A DNA stretch of 8,415 nucleotides from B16-G9 sp964455635 (GTDB lineage Bacteria; Bacteroidota; Bacteroidia; Bacteroidales; F082): assembly GCA_964455635.1 (NCBI GenBank), contig CAYVWX010000134.1, positions 1-8,415 of the forward strand, in the 5' to 3' direction. The position numbers and the translations under genes were made by a program. A model generated the notes under the pieces. That model worked only from the letters and a program-made list of their open reading frames with translations, did no database searches and was not told the DNA's origin. Below are positions 1-5,384 of this stretch, piece by piece. Position 1 is the first letter of the stretch. Each line of letters starts with the position of its first letter.

Positions 1-10
1 TTTATTTTTC

Positions 11-57
11 AGTCGCACCGCCACTCATTAACGCTGATGCATAGTGGCAGTACGACT
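11..57 (-). repeat. 15-bp-arm imperfect inverted repeat (hairpin)
   Basis: The arms are 11-25 (AGTCGCACCGCCACT) and 43-57 (AGTGGCAGTACGACT), separated by 17 nt. Thirteen of 15 positions pair directly. The two exceptions (16/52 and 19/49) are C-A mismatches if read as + strand RNA but G-U wobbles if read as - strand RNA. The structure is therefore a complete 15-bp stem only when transcribed leftwards. It may be the 3' end or terminator of a leftward gene outside the window, or a REP-like mobile hairpin. No long U-run follows on the - strand, so a classical terminator is not clear. Confidence 0.55.
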
Positions 58-77
58 TATTCCAGACCCCCTAAACC

Positions 78-133
78 AAATCCGCTAAATCCGTGTAATC
101 CGCGGATAATTTATGCTTTTATTCTGCGGATAA
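78..133. repeat. short AATCCG-type repeat cluster
   Basis: AAATCCG occurs at 78-84 and 87-93 and AATCCG at 97-102, a spacing of 9-10 bp. The third unit runs into CGCGGATAA, and GCGGATAA recurs at 126-133 as CTGCGGATAA. The stretch lies between the hairpin at 11-57 and the arsR promoter and has no convincing reading frame. It resembles short degenerate intergenic repeats often seen in Bacteroidota, which is a recollection and not a verified match. Confidence 0.35.
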
Positions 134-190
134 ACGGCAGTAAAAAAACTTTAAAAAAAATACACAATTTATCATGCTCGTATTTTTATT

Positions 191-214
191 CATCGTACAT
201 TTGCGATGTTAAAT
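191..214 (+). promoter_or_regulatory. arsR promoter -7 element inside a palindromic operator (copy 1)
   Basis: CATCG (191-195) and CGATG (204-208) form an inverted repeat with an 8-nt spacer, followed by TTAAAT. Inside it, TACATTTG (196-203) matches the Bacteroidota -7 consensus TAnnTTTG exactly. No clear -33 element is seen. A repressor bound here would cover the promoter. The same sequence recurs at 578-601 before arsC with 21 of 24 positions identical, so it is probably the ArsR binding site and arsR is autoregulated. Transcription would start near 208-212, which argues against the ATG at 206 as the arsR start. Confidence 0.75.
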
Positions 215-223
215 ATAAAAAAA

Positions 224-559
224 ATGAAACGAACTAAATCACAAATTGAGTACCTAAAGGAGACAGAGGAACTGGCACGTTTTGCCAAAGCGCTGGGACA
301 CCCTACCAGAATTAAAATTATTAAATATTTGAGCGAACAGTCGTTTTGCCATACCGGCGGACTGATGGATTATCTGCCACTGGCACAGTCAACCATTTCG
401 CAACACCTCAAAGAGCTGAAAAATGCAGGACTTATTCAGGGAGAAATAAATCCTCCCAAAGTTAAATATTGTATTAACCACGAAAACTGGCAAAAAGCCA
501 AACTCCTTTTTTGTGATTTCTTCGACATTGACTTAGACAACAATGCCTGCAACATTTAA
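224..559 (+). CDS. arsR: ArsR-family As(III)-responsive transcriptional repressor
   Basis: This is a 111-aa winged-helix repressor of the ArsR/SmtB family, expected to bind the operators at 191-214 and 578-601 as a dimer and to leave DNA when As(III) binds. Visible family features are the ALGHPTRIKIIKYL helix (about 23-36), the recognition segment PLAQSTISQHLKELKNAGLI (52-71), and a wing ending in KYCIN (81-85). Its cysteines are C42, C83, C97 and C109. The C-x-C-x2-C inducer site of E. coli-type ArsR is reduced to one cysteine (FCHTGG), so As(III) must be bound by another combination. The ATG at 224 is chosen over the in-frame ATG at 206 because the latter lies inside the operator and next to the predicted transcription start. 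The gene heads the ars operon, 78 nt before arsC. Confidence 0.93.
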   Translation: MKRTKSQIEYLKETEELARFAKALGHPTRIKIIKYLSEQSFCHTGGLMDYLPLAQSTISQHLKELKNAGLIQGEINPPKVKYCINHENWQKAKLLFCDFFDIDLDNNACNI

Positions 560-575
560 AAAAAATTTACAAAAA

Positions 576-601
576 AACATCGTTGATTGGCGATGTTAAA
601 T
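576..601 (+). promoter_or_regulatory. second ArsR operator copy, before arsC
   Basis: AACATCG (576-582) and CGATGTT (591-597) form perfect 7-bp arms around an 8-nt spacer, followed by AAAT. From 578 to 601 this copy matches the arsR-proximal site at 21 of 24 positions. The spacer TTGATTGG (583-590), in the place of the arsR -7 element, is only a weak match to TAnnTTTG. The site may control a second promoter for arsC and the genes after it, or act as a repressor roadblock within one operon. It lies 36 nt before the arsC start. Confidence 0.7.
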
Positions 602-637
602 CAACAACAAATTATTCAGGAATAACCAGCAAACTTT

Positions 638-1081
638 ATGAATAAAAAAATTCTGATATTATGTACCGGCAACAGTTGCCGCAGCCAGATGGCCGAAGGT
701 TTTTTAAAAAGTTTTGATCCCTCCTTAGAGGTGTTTTCGGCCGGAACCGAACCCGGCAAAAGCGTTCATCCGCTTGCCATCAGGGTAATGAAGGAGGAAG
801 GGATTGATATCAGCCGGGGCCATCCTAAAAATGTGTCTGAATTTCTTAACCGGCCATTCGATTATGTCATCACCGTTTGCGGGGGAGCCAAAGAGCATTG
901 CCCCGCTTTTTTAGGTACGGTAAAAAACCGACTTCACATCGGCTTTGACGATCCGGCGGAAGCTACCGGCAGCGACCTGTTTATCCTCTCTGAATTCAGA
1001 AGAATTCGTGATGAGATAAAACGTGACTTCACCACCTTTTACAGGGAACAGTTAAAACAGTATGAAGAGATGCTTTGTTAA
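638..1081 (+). CDS. arsC: Arsenate reductase, thioredoxin-coupled (LMW phosphatase fold)
   Basis: This 147-aa cytoplasmic enzyme reduces arsenate to arsenite, the form exported by Acr3. It carries the phosphatase-like P-loop C-x5-R as CTGNSCR (C9-R15), followed by S16. Two further cysteines, C81 and C88 in VCGGAKEHCP, form the intramolecular disulfide relay. The general-acid Asp-Pro lies in FDDPAEA (D105-P106). The three-cysteine spacing (9/81/88) closely matches that of the S. aureus pI258 enzyme (10/82/89), so reduction should be thioredoxin-dependent and not glutaredoxin-dependent. Length is normal for the family. The leader is A-rich with AGGAA about 15 nt upstream, too far for a strong ribosome binding site. 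It follows operator copy 2 and precedes the FmdE-like gene by 38 nt. Confidence 0.95.
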   Translation: MNKKILILCTGNSCRSQMAEGFLKSFDPSLEVFSAGTEPGKSVHPLAIRVMKEEGIDISRGHPKNVSEFLNRPFDYVITVCGGAKEHCPAFLGTVKNRLHIGFDDPAEATGSDLFILSEFRRIRDEIKRDFTTFYREQLKQYEEMLC

Positions 1082-1119
1082 AGCACACATATTAAATAAA
1101 AACTTAAAAAATTAGCAAA

Positions 1120-1722
1120 ATGATTAATGCAAACGAATGGCTCGAATTTGGCCAAAAATTTCACGGGCACAAATGTCCGGCCATGCCCAACGGGTTAAGA
1201 GTAGGTGCTGCCGCTTTAAATAAACTTGGTGTAAATCGTACCGGCGACAGCAACCTGCATGCAATACTCGAATTGGGTGATAACCACTGCGCCACCTGTT
1301 TTGCCGACGGCGTTCAGGTAATTACCGGCTGTACTTTTGGCAAAGGCAACATCACCAAATCGCATAAGGGTAAATGGGGACTTACTTTAATTGACAAGGC
1401 TACCAATCGGGCAGTACGTGTTTCTCCCAAAGCCGAAGCCATGCTTCAAAACAAAAAAACGGAATTCTTTACAAAATACCGCATGCAGGGGGTGGCCCCC
1501 ACCAAAGTACCTGACGAAGTGGTGGAGCCCCTGGTTGAAAAAGTAATGGCAGCACCGGAAGAGATGATTATGACTGTTTCGGAAGTGTTTACCTATGAAT
1601 GGCCTAAAGAAAAACACTCATTTAACGGCTTTGTTTGCGAAGAGTGCGGCGAAATGGTTGTAGAAGAGTATGGCAGAATAAAAGATGGTAAAAAAGTTTG
1701 CATCGATTGCGCTGCAAATTAA
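1120..1722 (+). CDS. FmdE-like domain protein with C-terminal zinc ribbon, in ars operon
   Basis: This 200-aa protein carries the FmdE domain named after formylmethanofuran dehydrogenase subunit E. The N-terminal signature is FHGHKCP (H15, H17, C19) followed by GLRVG. It continues with DNHCATCFADGVQVITGC (C57, C60, D63, C71) and TFGKGN (72-77). A zinc ribbon closes the protein: C173-x2-C176, 17 residues, C194-x2-C197. No signal peptide or membrane segment is seen, so it is probably cytoplasmic. Nothing else of a formylmethanofuran dehydrogenase is present, and stand-alone FmdE proteins have no settled function. Its place between arsC and acr3, with 38-nt and 16-nt gaps, implies co-expression under ArsR. 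The His/Cys-rich FmdE site could bind a metal, As(III) or a cofactor, but this is inference. The domain assignment is strong and the role is unknown. Confidence 0.85.
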   Translation: MINANEWLEFGQKFHGHKCPAMPNGLRVGAAALNKLGVNRTGDSNLHAILELGDNHCATCFADGVQVITGCTFGKGNITKSHKGKWGLTLIDKATNRAVRVSPKAEAMLQNKKTEFFTKYRMQGVAPTKVPDEVVEPLVEKVMAAPEEMIMTVSEVFTYEWPKEKHSFNGFVCEECGEMVVEEYGRIKDGKKVCIDCAAN

Positions 1723-1738
1723 TTTACCTGCTGCCTAC

Positions 1739-2779
1739 ATGAAAAAACGATTAAAACTTTTAGACAGATTTCTTACCCTGTGGATATTTTTAGCCATGTT
1801 TGTTGGGGTTGCCGTTGGATATTTTTATCCGGATGCTTCCGGAATCATTAATTCCGTTTCGACCGGCAGCACCAACATTCCGTTGGCTATCGGACTTATT
1901 TTAATGATGTATCCGCCGCTGGCGAAGGTCGATTACAGTTTAATACCTGCTATTTTTAACGATGTTAAAATTATGTCGTTGTCGCTGGTGTTGAATTGGA
2001 TTATAGGGCCGGTTTTAATGTTTACGTTAGCCGTACTGTTTTTACACAACGAGCCTGGTTATATGTCGGGATTGATACTGATAGGGTTGGCACGTTGTAT
2101 AGCCATGGTGCTGGTATGGAACGATTTGGGTGGTGGTAGCCGGGAGTATGGAGCCACTCTTGTTGCCCTGAATAGTATTTTTCAGGTAATATTTTACAGC
2201 TTTTATGCCTGGCTGTTTATTACCGTATTACCGGAATATTTCGGAGTAAAAAGTTTTAATGTTGATATTTCTATTTGGGAAGTGGCCCATTCGGTATTAA
2301 TTTATTTGGGCATCCCTTTTGTAATGGGATTTTTAAGCCGGATTATATTAGTAAAGTTGAAAGGAACAAGTTGGTATAACCGGAAATTTATACCCGCAAT
2401 TTCTCCGCTTACCTTAATTGCTCTATTGGCCACCATCGTGGTAATGTTTAGTTTAAAAGGAGGATTAATTGTGGAAATTCCTTTTGATGTGTTAAAGATT
2501 GCCGTACCGCTAATCATCTATTTTGCGGTTATGTTTTTTGCAAGCTTTTTTATTGGCAAGATCATGAAAATCGACTACCCGCGCAATGCATCCATAGCCT
2601 TTACCGCCACAGGAAATAATTTTGAACTGGCCATAGCAGTGGCCATTGCCATTTTCGGGTTAAATTCGCAGCAGGCTTTTGCAGGTGTAATAGGCCCCTT
2701 GATTGAGGTTCCTGTGTTAATAAGTCTGGTGAATGTATCGCTCTATTTTAAAAAGAAATTTTACACAAAATTGCCATGA
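1739..2779 (+). CDS. acr3: Acr3-family arsenite efflux permease
   Basis: This 346-aa inner-membrane carrier exports arsenite. It belongs to the Acr3/BASS transporter superfamily, with about ten hydrophobic segments. Recognisable Acr3 features are LDRFLTLWIFLAM at the N-terminus (8-20), LMMYPPLAKVDY (55-66), and GLARCIAMVLVWNDLGGG (116-133) with the conserved Cys C120. Further on are ATGNNFELAIA (290-300), with the conserved E296, and GPLIEVPVLI (319-328). The Cys and Glu are the residues shown to be essential in studied Acr3 proteins. The ATG at 1739 is preferred: it lies 16 nt past the fmdE-like stop and gives the usual Acr3 N-terminus. The in-frame ATG at 1685 would overlap the previous gene and add 18 atypical residues. 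The stop overlaps the next start as ATGA, suggesting translational coupling. Confidence 0.96.
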   Translation: MKKRLKLLDRFLTLWIFLAMFVGVAVGYFYPDASGIINSVSTGSTNIPLAIGLILMMYPPLAKVDYSLIPAIFNDVKIMSLSLVLNWIIGPVLMFTLAVLFLHNEPGYMSGLILIGLARCIAMVLVWNDLGGGSREYGATLVALNSIFQVIFYSFYAWLFITVLPEYFGVKSFNVDISIWEVAHSVLIYLGIPFVMGFLSRIILVKLKGTSWYNRKFIPAISPLTLIALLATIVVMFSLKGGLIVEIPFDVLKIAVPLIIYFAVMFFASFFIGKIMKIDYPRNASIAFTATGNNFELAIAVAIAIFGLNSQQAFAGVIGPLIEVPVLISLVNVSLYFKKKFYTKLP

Positions 2780-3639
2780 ATATCATTATCGGTATAATAA
2801 TTTTAGCTGCCTCTTTTATTTTTGCCATGTTAGGACTGGGAGGGGGAATGGTTTATGTTCCGGTTATCAACTGGGCAGGTTACGATATGGTGTCGGTAGC
2901 CATTCCGTTGGGATTACTGCTTAACGGACTCAACACCCTGTTTGTATTAATTCCTTTTGCCAGGAAAAAGCTGGTGGATTGGAAAGGAGGTGCGGTTATG
3001 GCCGGAACGGCACTGGTAGCTGCTCCTTTGGGAGCCATGACCAGTGGCTCTGTTCCTGTAGCAACCCTTAAACTTCTGTTTGCAGCCATGGTAGTTGCTG
3101 CGGCCGTCAGAATGATGTGGTCATCAAAGAAGGCAGAGCCTGATAAAATGCTGTCGCTTAAAAAAAGAAGTATTCTCGGGTTTTTTACCGGTGCTTTTGC
3201 CGGATTTGTGGGCGGCATGTTGGGCCTTGGCGGCGGGTTTATCATTGCCCCAATATTAATGGCCATGGGCTATAAAACCAAACAGGCTGCCGCCACTACT
3301 GCCTTTGTAGTTACCTTTTCATCGTTTTCGGGCTATTTGGGCCATATGGCCGAAGGCCAGACAAACTGGATTTTAACCATTATTGTGGTAACTGCCGTGG
3401 TGATAGGTTCACAACTGGGAGGCATGTATATGACCCGAAAAGCTAAATCGAAACAGGTAAAAATTATTTATGCCGTGGTTTTGTTTGTTATTGCTTTTAA
3501 AATGAGTTTCGGCGCTTTTAAAGCCATGTCCGCAAGTGATGATAATCAATCGGGAATGATAAATAACAACCGGCCGGTTCACCCGTCAACAGCAGTTTTA
3601 AACAACACCTCACAAACACAGACAGCTATTTTTAATTGA
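2776..3639 (+). CDS. TauE/SafE-family permease coupled to acr3
   Basis: This 287-aa integral membrane protein belongs to the TauE/SafE (COG0730-type) family, whose studied members export sulfite or sulfoacetate or move other small sulfur anions. The family's internal duplication is plain. LGLGGGMVYVP (19-29) near the first helix is repeated as LGLGGGFIIAP (149-159), and each half has about four hydrophobic segments. A polar linker (SSKKAEPDKMLSLKKR, 116-131) joins the halves. The last roughly 37 residues form a hydrophilic Asn/Gln/Ser/Thr-rich tail after the final helix, which is unusual. The start codon overlaps the acr3 stop by 4 nt, so the two are almost certainly co-translated and it is the last gene of the ars operon. 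The substrate is unknown. A sulfur oxyanion or thiolated arsenic species is a guess from context. Confidence 0.9.
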   Translation: MNIIIGIIILAASFIFAMLGLGGGMVYVPVINWAGYDMVSVAIPLGLLLNGLNTLFVLIPFARKKLVDWKGGAVMAGTALVAAPLGAMTSGSVPVATLKLLFAAMVVAAAVRMMWSSKKAEPDKMLSLKKRSILGFFTGAFAGFVGGMLGLGGGFIIAPILMAMGYKTKQAAATTAFVVTFSSFSGYLGHMAEGQTNWILTIIVVTAVVIGSQLGGMYMTRKAKSKQVKIIYAVVLFVIAFKMSFGAFKAMSASDDNQSGMINNNRPVHPSTAVLNNTSQTQTAIFN

Positions 3640-3830
3640 AGATTGTGGATGTATGATTACGATAGATGGCTTTGAACAGGCGGTTAGGGTGAGTTGAGTT
3701 GGGAGTTGGGAGTTGGGAGTTTTGATATTTTGAATTTATTTGTTATTTGGCATTTGAAATTTTTAAAAAACTCAGAAAAATAACACAAAGCAAAAGACGG
3801 TAAATCAATATATTATATATTTTTAAACCC
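3640..3830. other. Intergenic gap between the ars operon and the porin cluster
   Basis: This 191-nt gap shows no plausible gene and no clear intrinsic terminator for the ars operon. It contains the heptamer repeat at 3691-3721 and a strongly A/T-rich second half. An AT-only inverted repeat, AATATAT-T-ATATATT (3807-3821), sits just before the porin start. TATATTTT (3816-3823) resembles a -7 element but is only 7 nt from the ATG, so no promoter is called with confidence. Confidence 0.5.
3691..3721 (+). repeat. GGGAGTT heptamer tandem repeat
   Basis: Three perfect GGGAGTT units (3701-3707, 3708-3714, 3715-3721) follow two shorter GAGTT units (3691-3700). Together with GGG at 3687-3689 this gives four G-triplets on the + strand, with intervening stretches of 11, 4 and 4 nt. 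That is compatible with a G-quadruplex having one long loop. The array lies between the two gene blocks and could vary in copy number by slippage. Confidence 0.75.
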
Positions 3831-4841
3831 ATGAAAACAAAAAACAGTATTTTGGTTCTTTCCCTGTTTCTTTTAAGTTTTTCGCAGGTTTCTGCACAGC
3901 AACAGTCTGATAAAAAAGTTGACTGGAACGGTTATATGCAACTGCGGGGTACCACCAATTTTGATGACTCTTGGGATGCTGCTGTACGACGGTTGAAATT
4001 TTGGATTCATTCATCACCCGCTTTTTCCAAACACTGGTCCTTTAAAGTACAGGCAGTTTATATTTCTCATCTTAAACAAAAAATATTAATACAGGATGTG
4101 TTCGGCCAATACCAAACCGGCAACGGAAACCATGCCCTGCGTTTTGGCCAGTTTACTCCCAAATACAGTCTGCAATGGACACAGCCCGATTACCGGATTC
4201 CCACGGTAGAGCGCGCTCGTGCTATAAACACACTGGTACCCGATGGAACGATGGGGGTGCGCGATTTGGGCATTCAATATACGGTTAAGATGCTGGAAAA
4301 AAAGCTGCAAATGAGCTTTGGCGTGTTTAAAGGAAGAGGCATCGTGGAGTATGATTTTAAGAAGAGCGGGTTTCTGCTTACACAAAACAGCTCTTACAAA
4401 TTTAATATAAACAATGCCGCTTTAAAACTGGGATACTCCGTAATGTATCGTCAAACAGAGGATTTTCAAGTTTTAGGCGTTTTGCCCGATACCACCCTTT
4501 TTACCGGAGATGATTTCCGCTTTGCCCTCTATGGCATTGTTCAAACTCAGCACTTCGATTTTCAGGCCGAATATCTCAGGGGTTGGCTCAACGGCATGAT
4601 AACCTTCGGTTATTACGGCCTGGCAACTTTAAAACTTAATCCTGAAAACAAAATCTTTCTTTCGTACGACTATTATCAGGATTTAATTGACAGCACAACT
4701 ACAAATCCATGGTATTTTGCCGGATACAATTATTTGTTTAACGACTACAAGCTTATGCTGACCTTTGAAACGGGTTTTAGGCAAAACAGCGGCCGCTGGC
4801 AAAATTTAACAGTTCTTCAAATCCAGGTGTTTTTTAATTAA
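3831..4841 (+). CDS. Outer-membrane porin, phosphate-selective porin O/P-like
   Basis: This 336-aa predicted outer-membrane beta-barrel has a clear signal peptide: MKTKN, a hydrophobic stretch (7-17), then a type I site VSA/QQQ after residue 22. The mature part begins with WNGYMQLRG and alternates polar and aromatic residues as in barrel strands. The segments RRLKFWIHSSP, ALRFGQFTPKYSLQW and ARAINTLVPDGTMGVRDLGIQY resemble the Porin_O_P (OprP/OprO) family, including the conserved GQF strand-loop. The protein ends in VLQIQVFFN, with aromatic residues close to the C-terminus as expected for barrel assembly. It is somewhat short for the family. Phosphate or polyphosphate specificity is inferred from the family and from the downstream sixA and ppk1. 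The next gene starts 35 nt later on the same strand. Confidence 0.8.
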   Translation: MKTKNSILVLSLFLLSFSQVSAQQQSDKKVDWNGYMQLRGTTNFDDSWDAAVRRLKFWIHSSPAFSKHWSFKVQAVYISHLKQKILIQDVFGQYQTGNGNHALRFGQFTPKYSLQWTQPDYRIPTVERARAINTLVPDGTMGVRDLGIQYTVKMLEKKLQMSFGVFKGRGIVEYDFKKSGFLLTQNSSYKFNINNAALKLGYSVMYRQTEDFQVLGVLPDTTLFTGDDFRFALYGIVQTQHFDFQAEYLRGWLNGMITFGYYGLATLKLNPENKIFLSYDYYQDLIDSTTTNPWYFAGYNYLFNDYKLMLTFETGFRQNSGRWQNLTVLQIQVFFN

Positions 4842-4857
4842 CCTCATTTTAGCAGGC

Positions 4858-4877
4858 TTTTTTGTATTTTTACAAAA
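4858..4877 (+). promoter_or_regulatory. Inverted repeat and possible -7 element abutting the sixA start
   Basis: TTTTGTA (4860-4866) and TACAAAA (4871-4877) are perfect 7-bp arms around TTTT, and the last arm base is the A of the chosen ATG. The sequence also contains TATTTTTA (4865-4872), a one-mismatch variant of the Bacteroidota -7 element TAnnTTTG. It may be a promoter giving a very short leader, or a weak hairpin limiting initiation. No convincing -33 element was found. Confidence 0.35.
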
Positions 4878-5374
4878 TGAAATATCTGTACATAGCTCGT
4901 CATGCCAAATCGTCGTGGGAAGATTTTACTTTACCCGACCACGACAGGCCTGTTTTGGAAAAAGGCAAAAAGAAAACCGCAAAAGTTGCCGACACCCTCA
5001 AACGAAAAAAAATTTTACCCGATTTAATAATCAGCAGTACGGCAACACGAGCCCGTCAAACAGCGCTGATACTGGCTGAAAAACTGGGCTATCCTGTGGA
5101 AAATATTCGTTACGAAAGAAATGTTTATGTTGCCGGTAGTGATGATATATTTAATGAGCTTTACGGGCTGGATGATTCTCTTTCATCGGTAATGATTGTA
5201 GGCCACAACCCAACCCTTACCGATTTTGTTAATGAGCATACCAAAAAATTTATTGATAATCTGCCCACTTCGGCCGTAGCAGCCATTGCTTATAAAACTA
5301 AAAACTGGCAAGATATTGCAACCTCAAAATACAAACTCAAATTTATTATAACACCATCCGCACTTAACAGCTAA
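4877..5374 (+). CDS. sixA: SixA-type phosphohistidine phosphatase (histidine phosphatase superfamily)
   Basis: This 165-aa cytoplasmic protein belongs to the histidine phosphatase (phosphoglycerate mutase-like) superfamily, SixA branch. The catalytic motif is ARHAKSSW, with R8 and the phospho-accepting H9. The supporting arginines R58/R60 lie in SSTATRARQTA (53-63), and the second histidine is in VGHNP (H110). Length and the RHAKSSW start are typical of SixA-like proteins. E. coli SixA removes phosphate from phosphohistidine, but the substrate of this homologue cannot be read from sequence. The ATG at 4877 is preferred over one at 4862, since MKYLYIARHAKSSW is the usual N-terminus. It ends 10 nt before ppk1, and PPK1 works through a phosphohistidine intermediate, so the pairing is suggestive. 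Confidence 0.9.
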   Translation: MKYLYIARHAKSSWEDFTLPDHDRPVLEKGKKKTAKVADTLKRKKILPDLIISSTATRARQTALILAEKLGYPVENIRYERNVYVAGSDDIFNELYGLDDSLSSVMIVGHNPTLTDFVNEHTKKFIDNLPTSAVAAIAYKTKNWQDIATSKYKLKFIITPSALNS

Positions 5375-5384
5375 ATATTAATTT

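Noticed and set aside
206..223. Upstream ATG extending ArsR by six residues
   Set aside because: It lies within the operator palindrome and at the predicted transcription start. The ATG at 224 gives a normal ArsR N-terminus.
37..237. Small + strand reading frame of 66 codons before arsR
   Set aside because: It runs through the AATCCG repeat cluster, the arsR promoter and the operator, and its Pro/Asn-rich product looks like translated repeat. No start signal or family resemblance is seen.
1120..1722. True formylmethanofuran dehydrogenase (methanogenesis-type C1 pathway)
   Set aside because: Only the FmdE-like domain is present, with no catalytic subunits nearby, and the operon context is arsenic resistance.
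1685..1738. Upstream ATG extending Acr3 by 18 residues
   Set aside because: It overlaps the zinc-ribbon end of the FmdE-like gene, and the added residues do not resemble an Acr3 N-terminus.
2880..3266. Open - strand frame of 128 codons opposite the TauE/SafE gene
   Set aside because: It is a mirror of a Gly/Ala-rich membrane protein gene. The product is Pro/Ala/Asn-rich with no domain signal, and the + strand gene is well supported.
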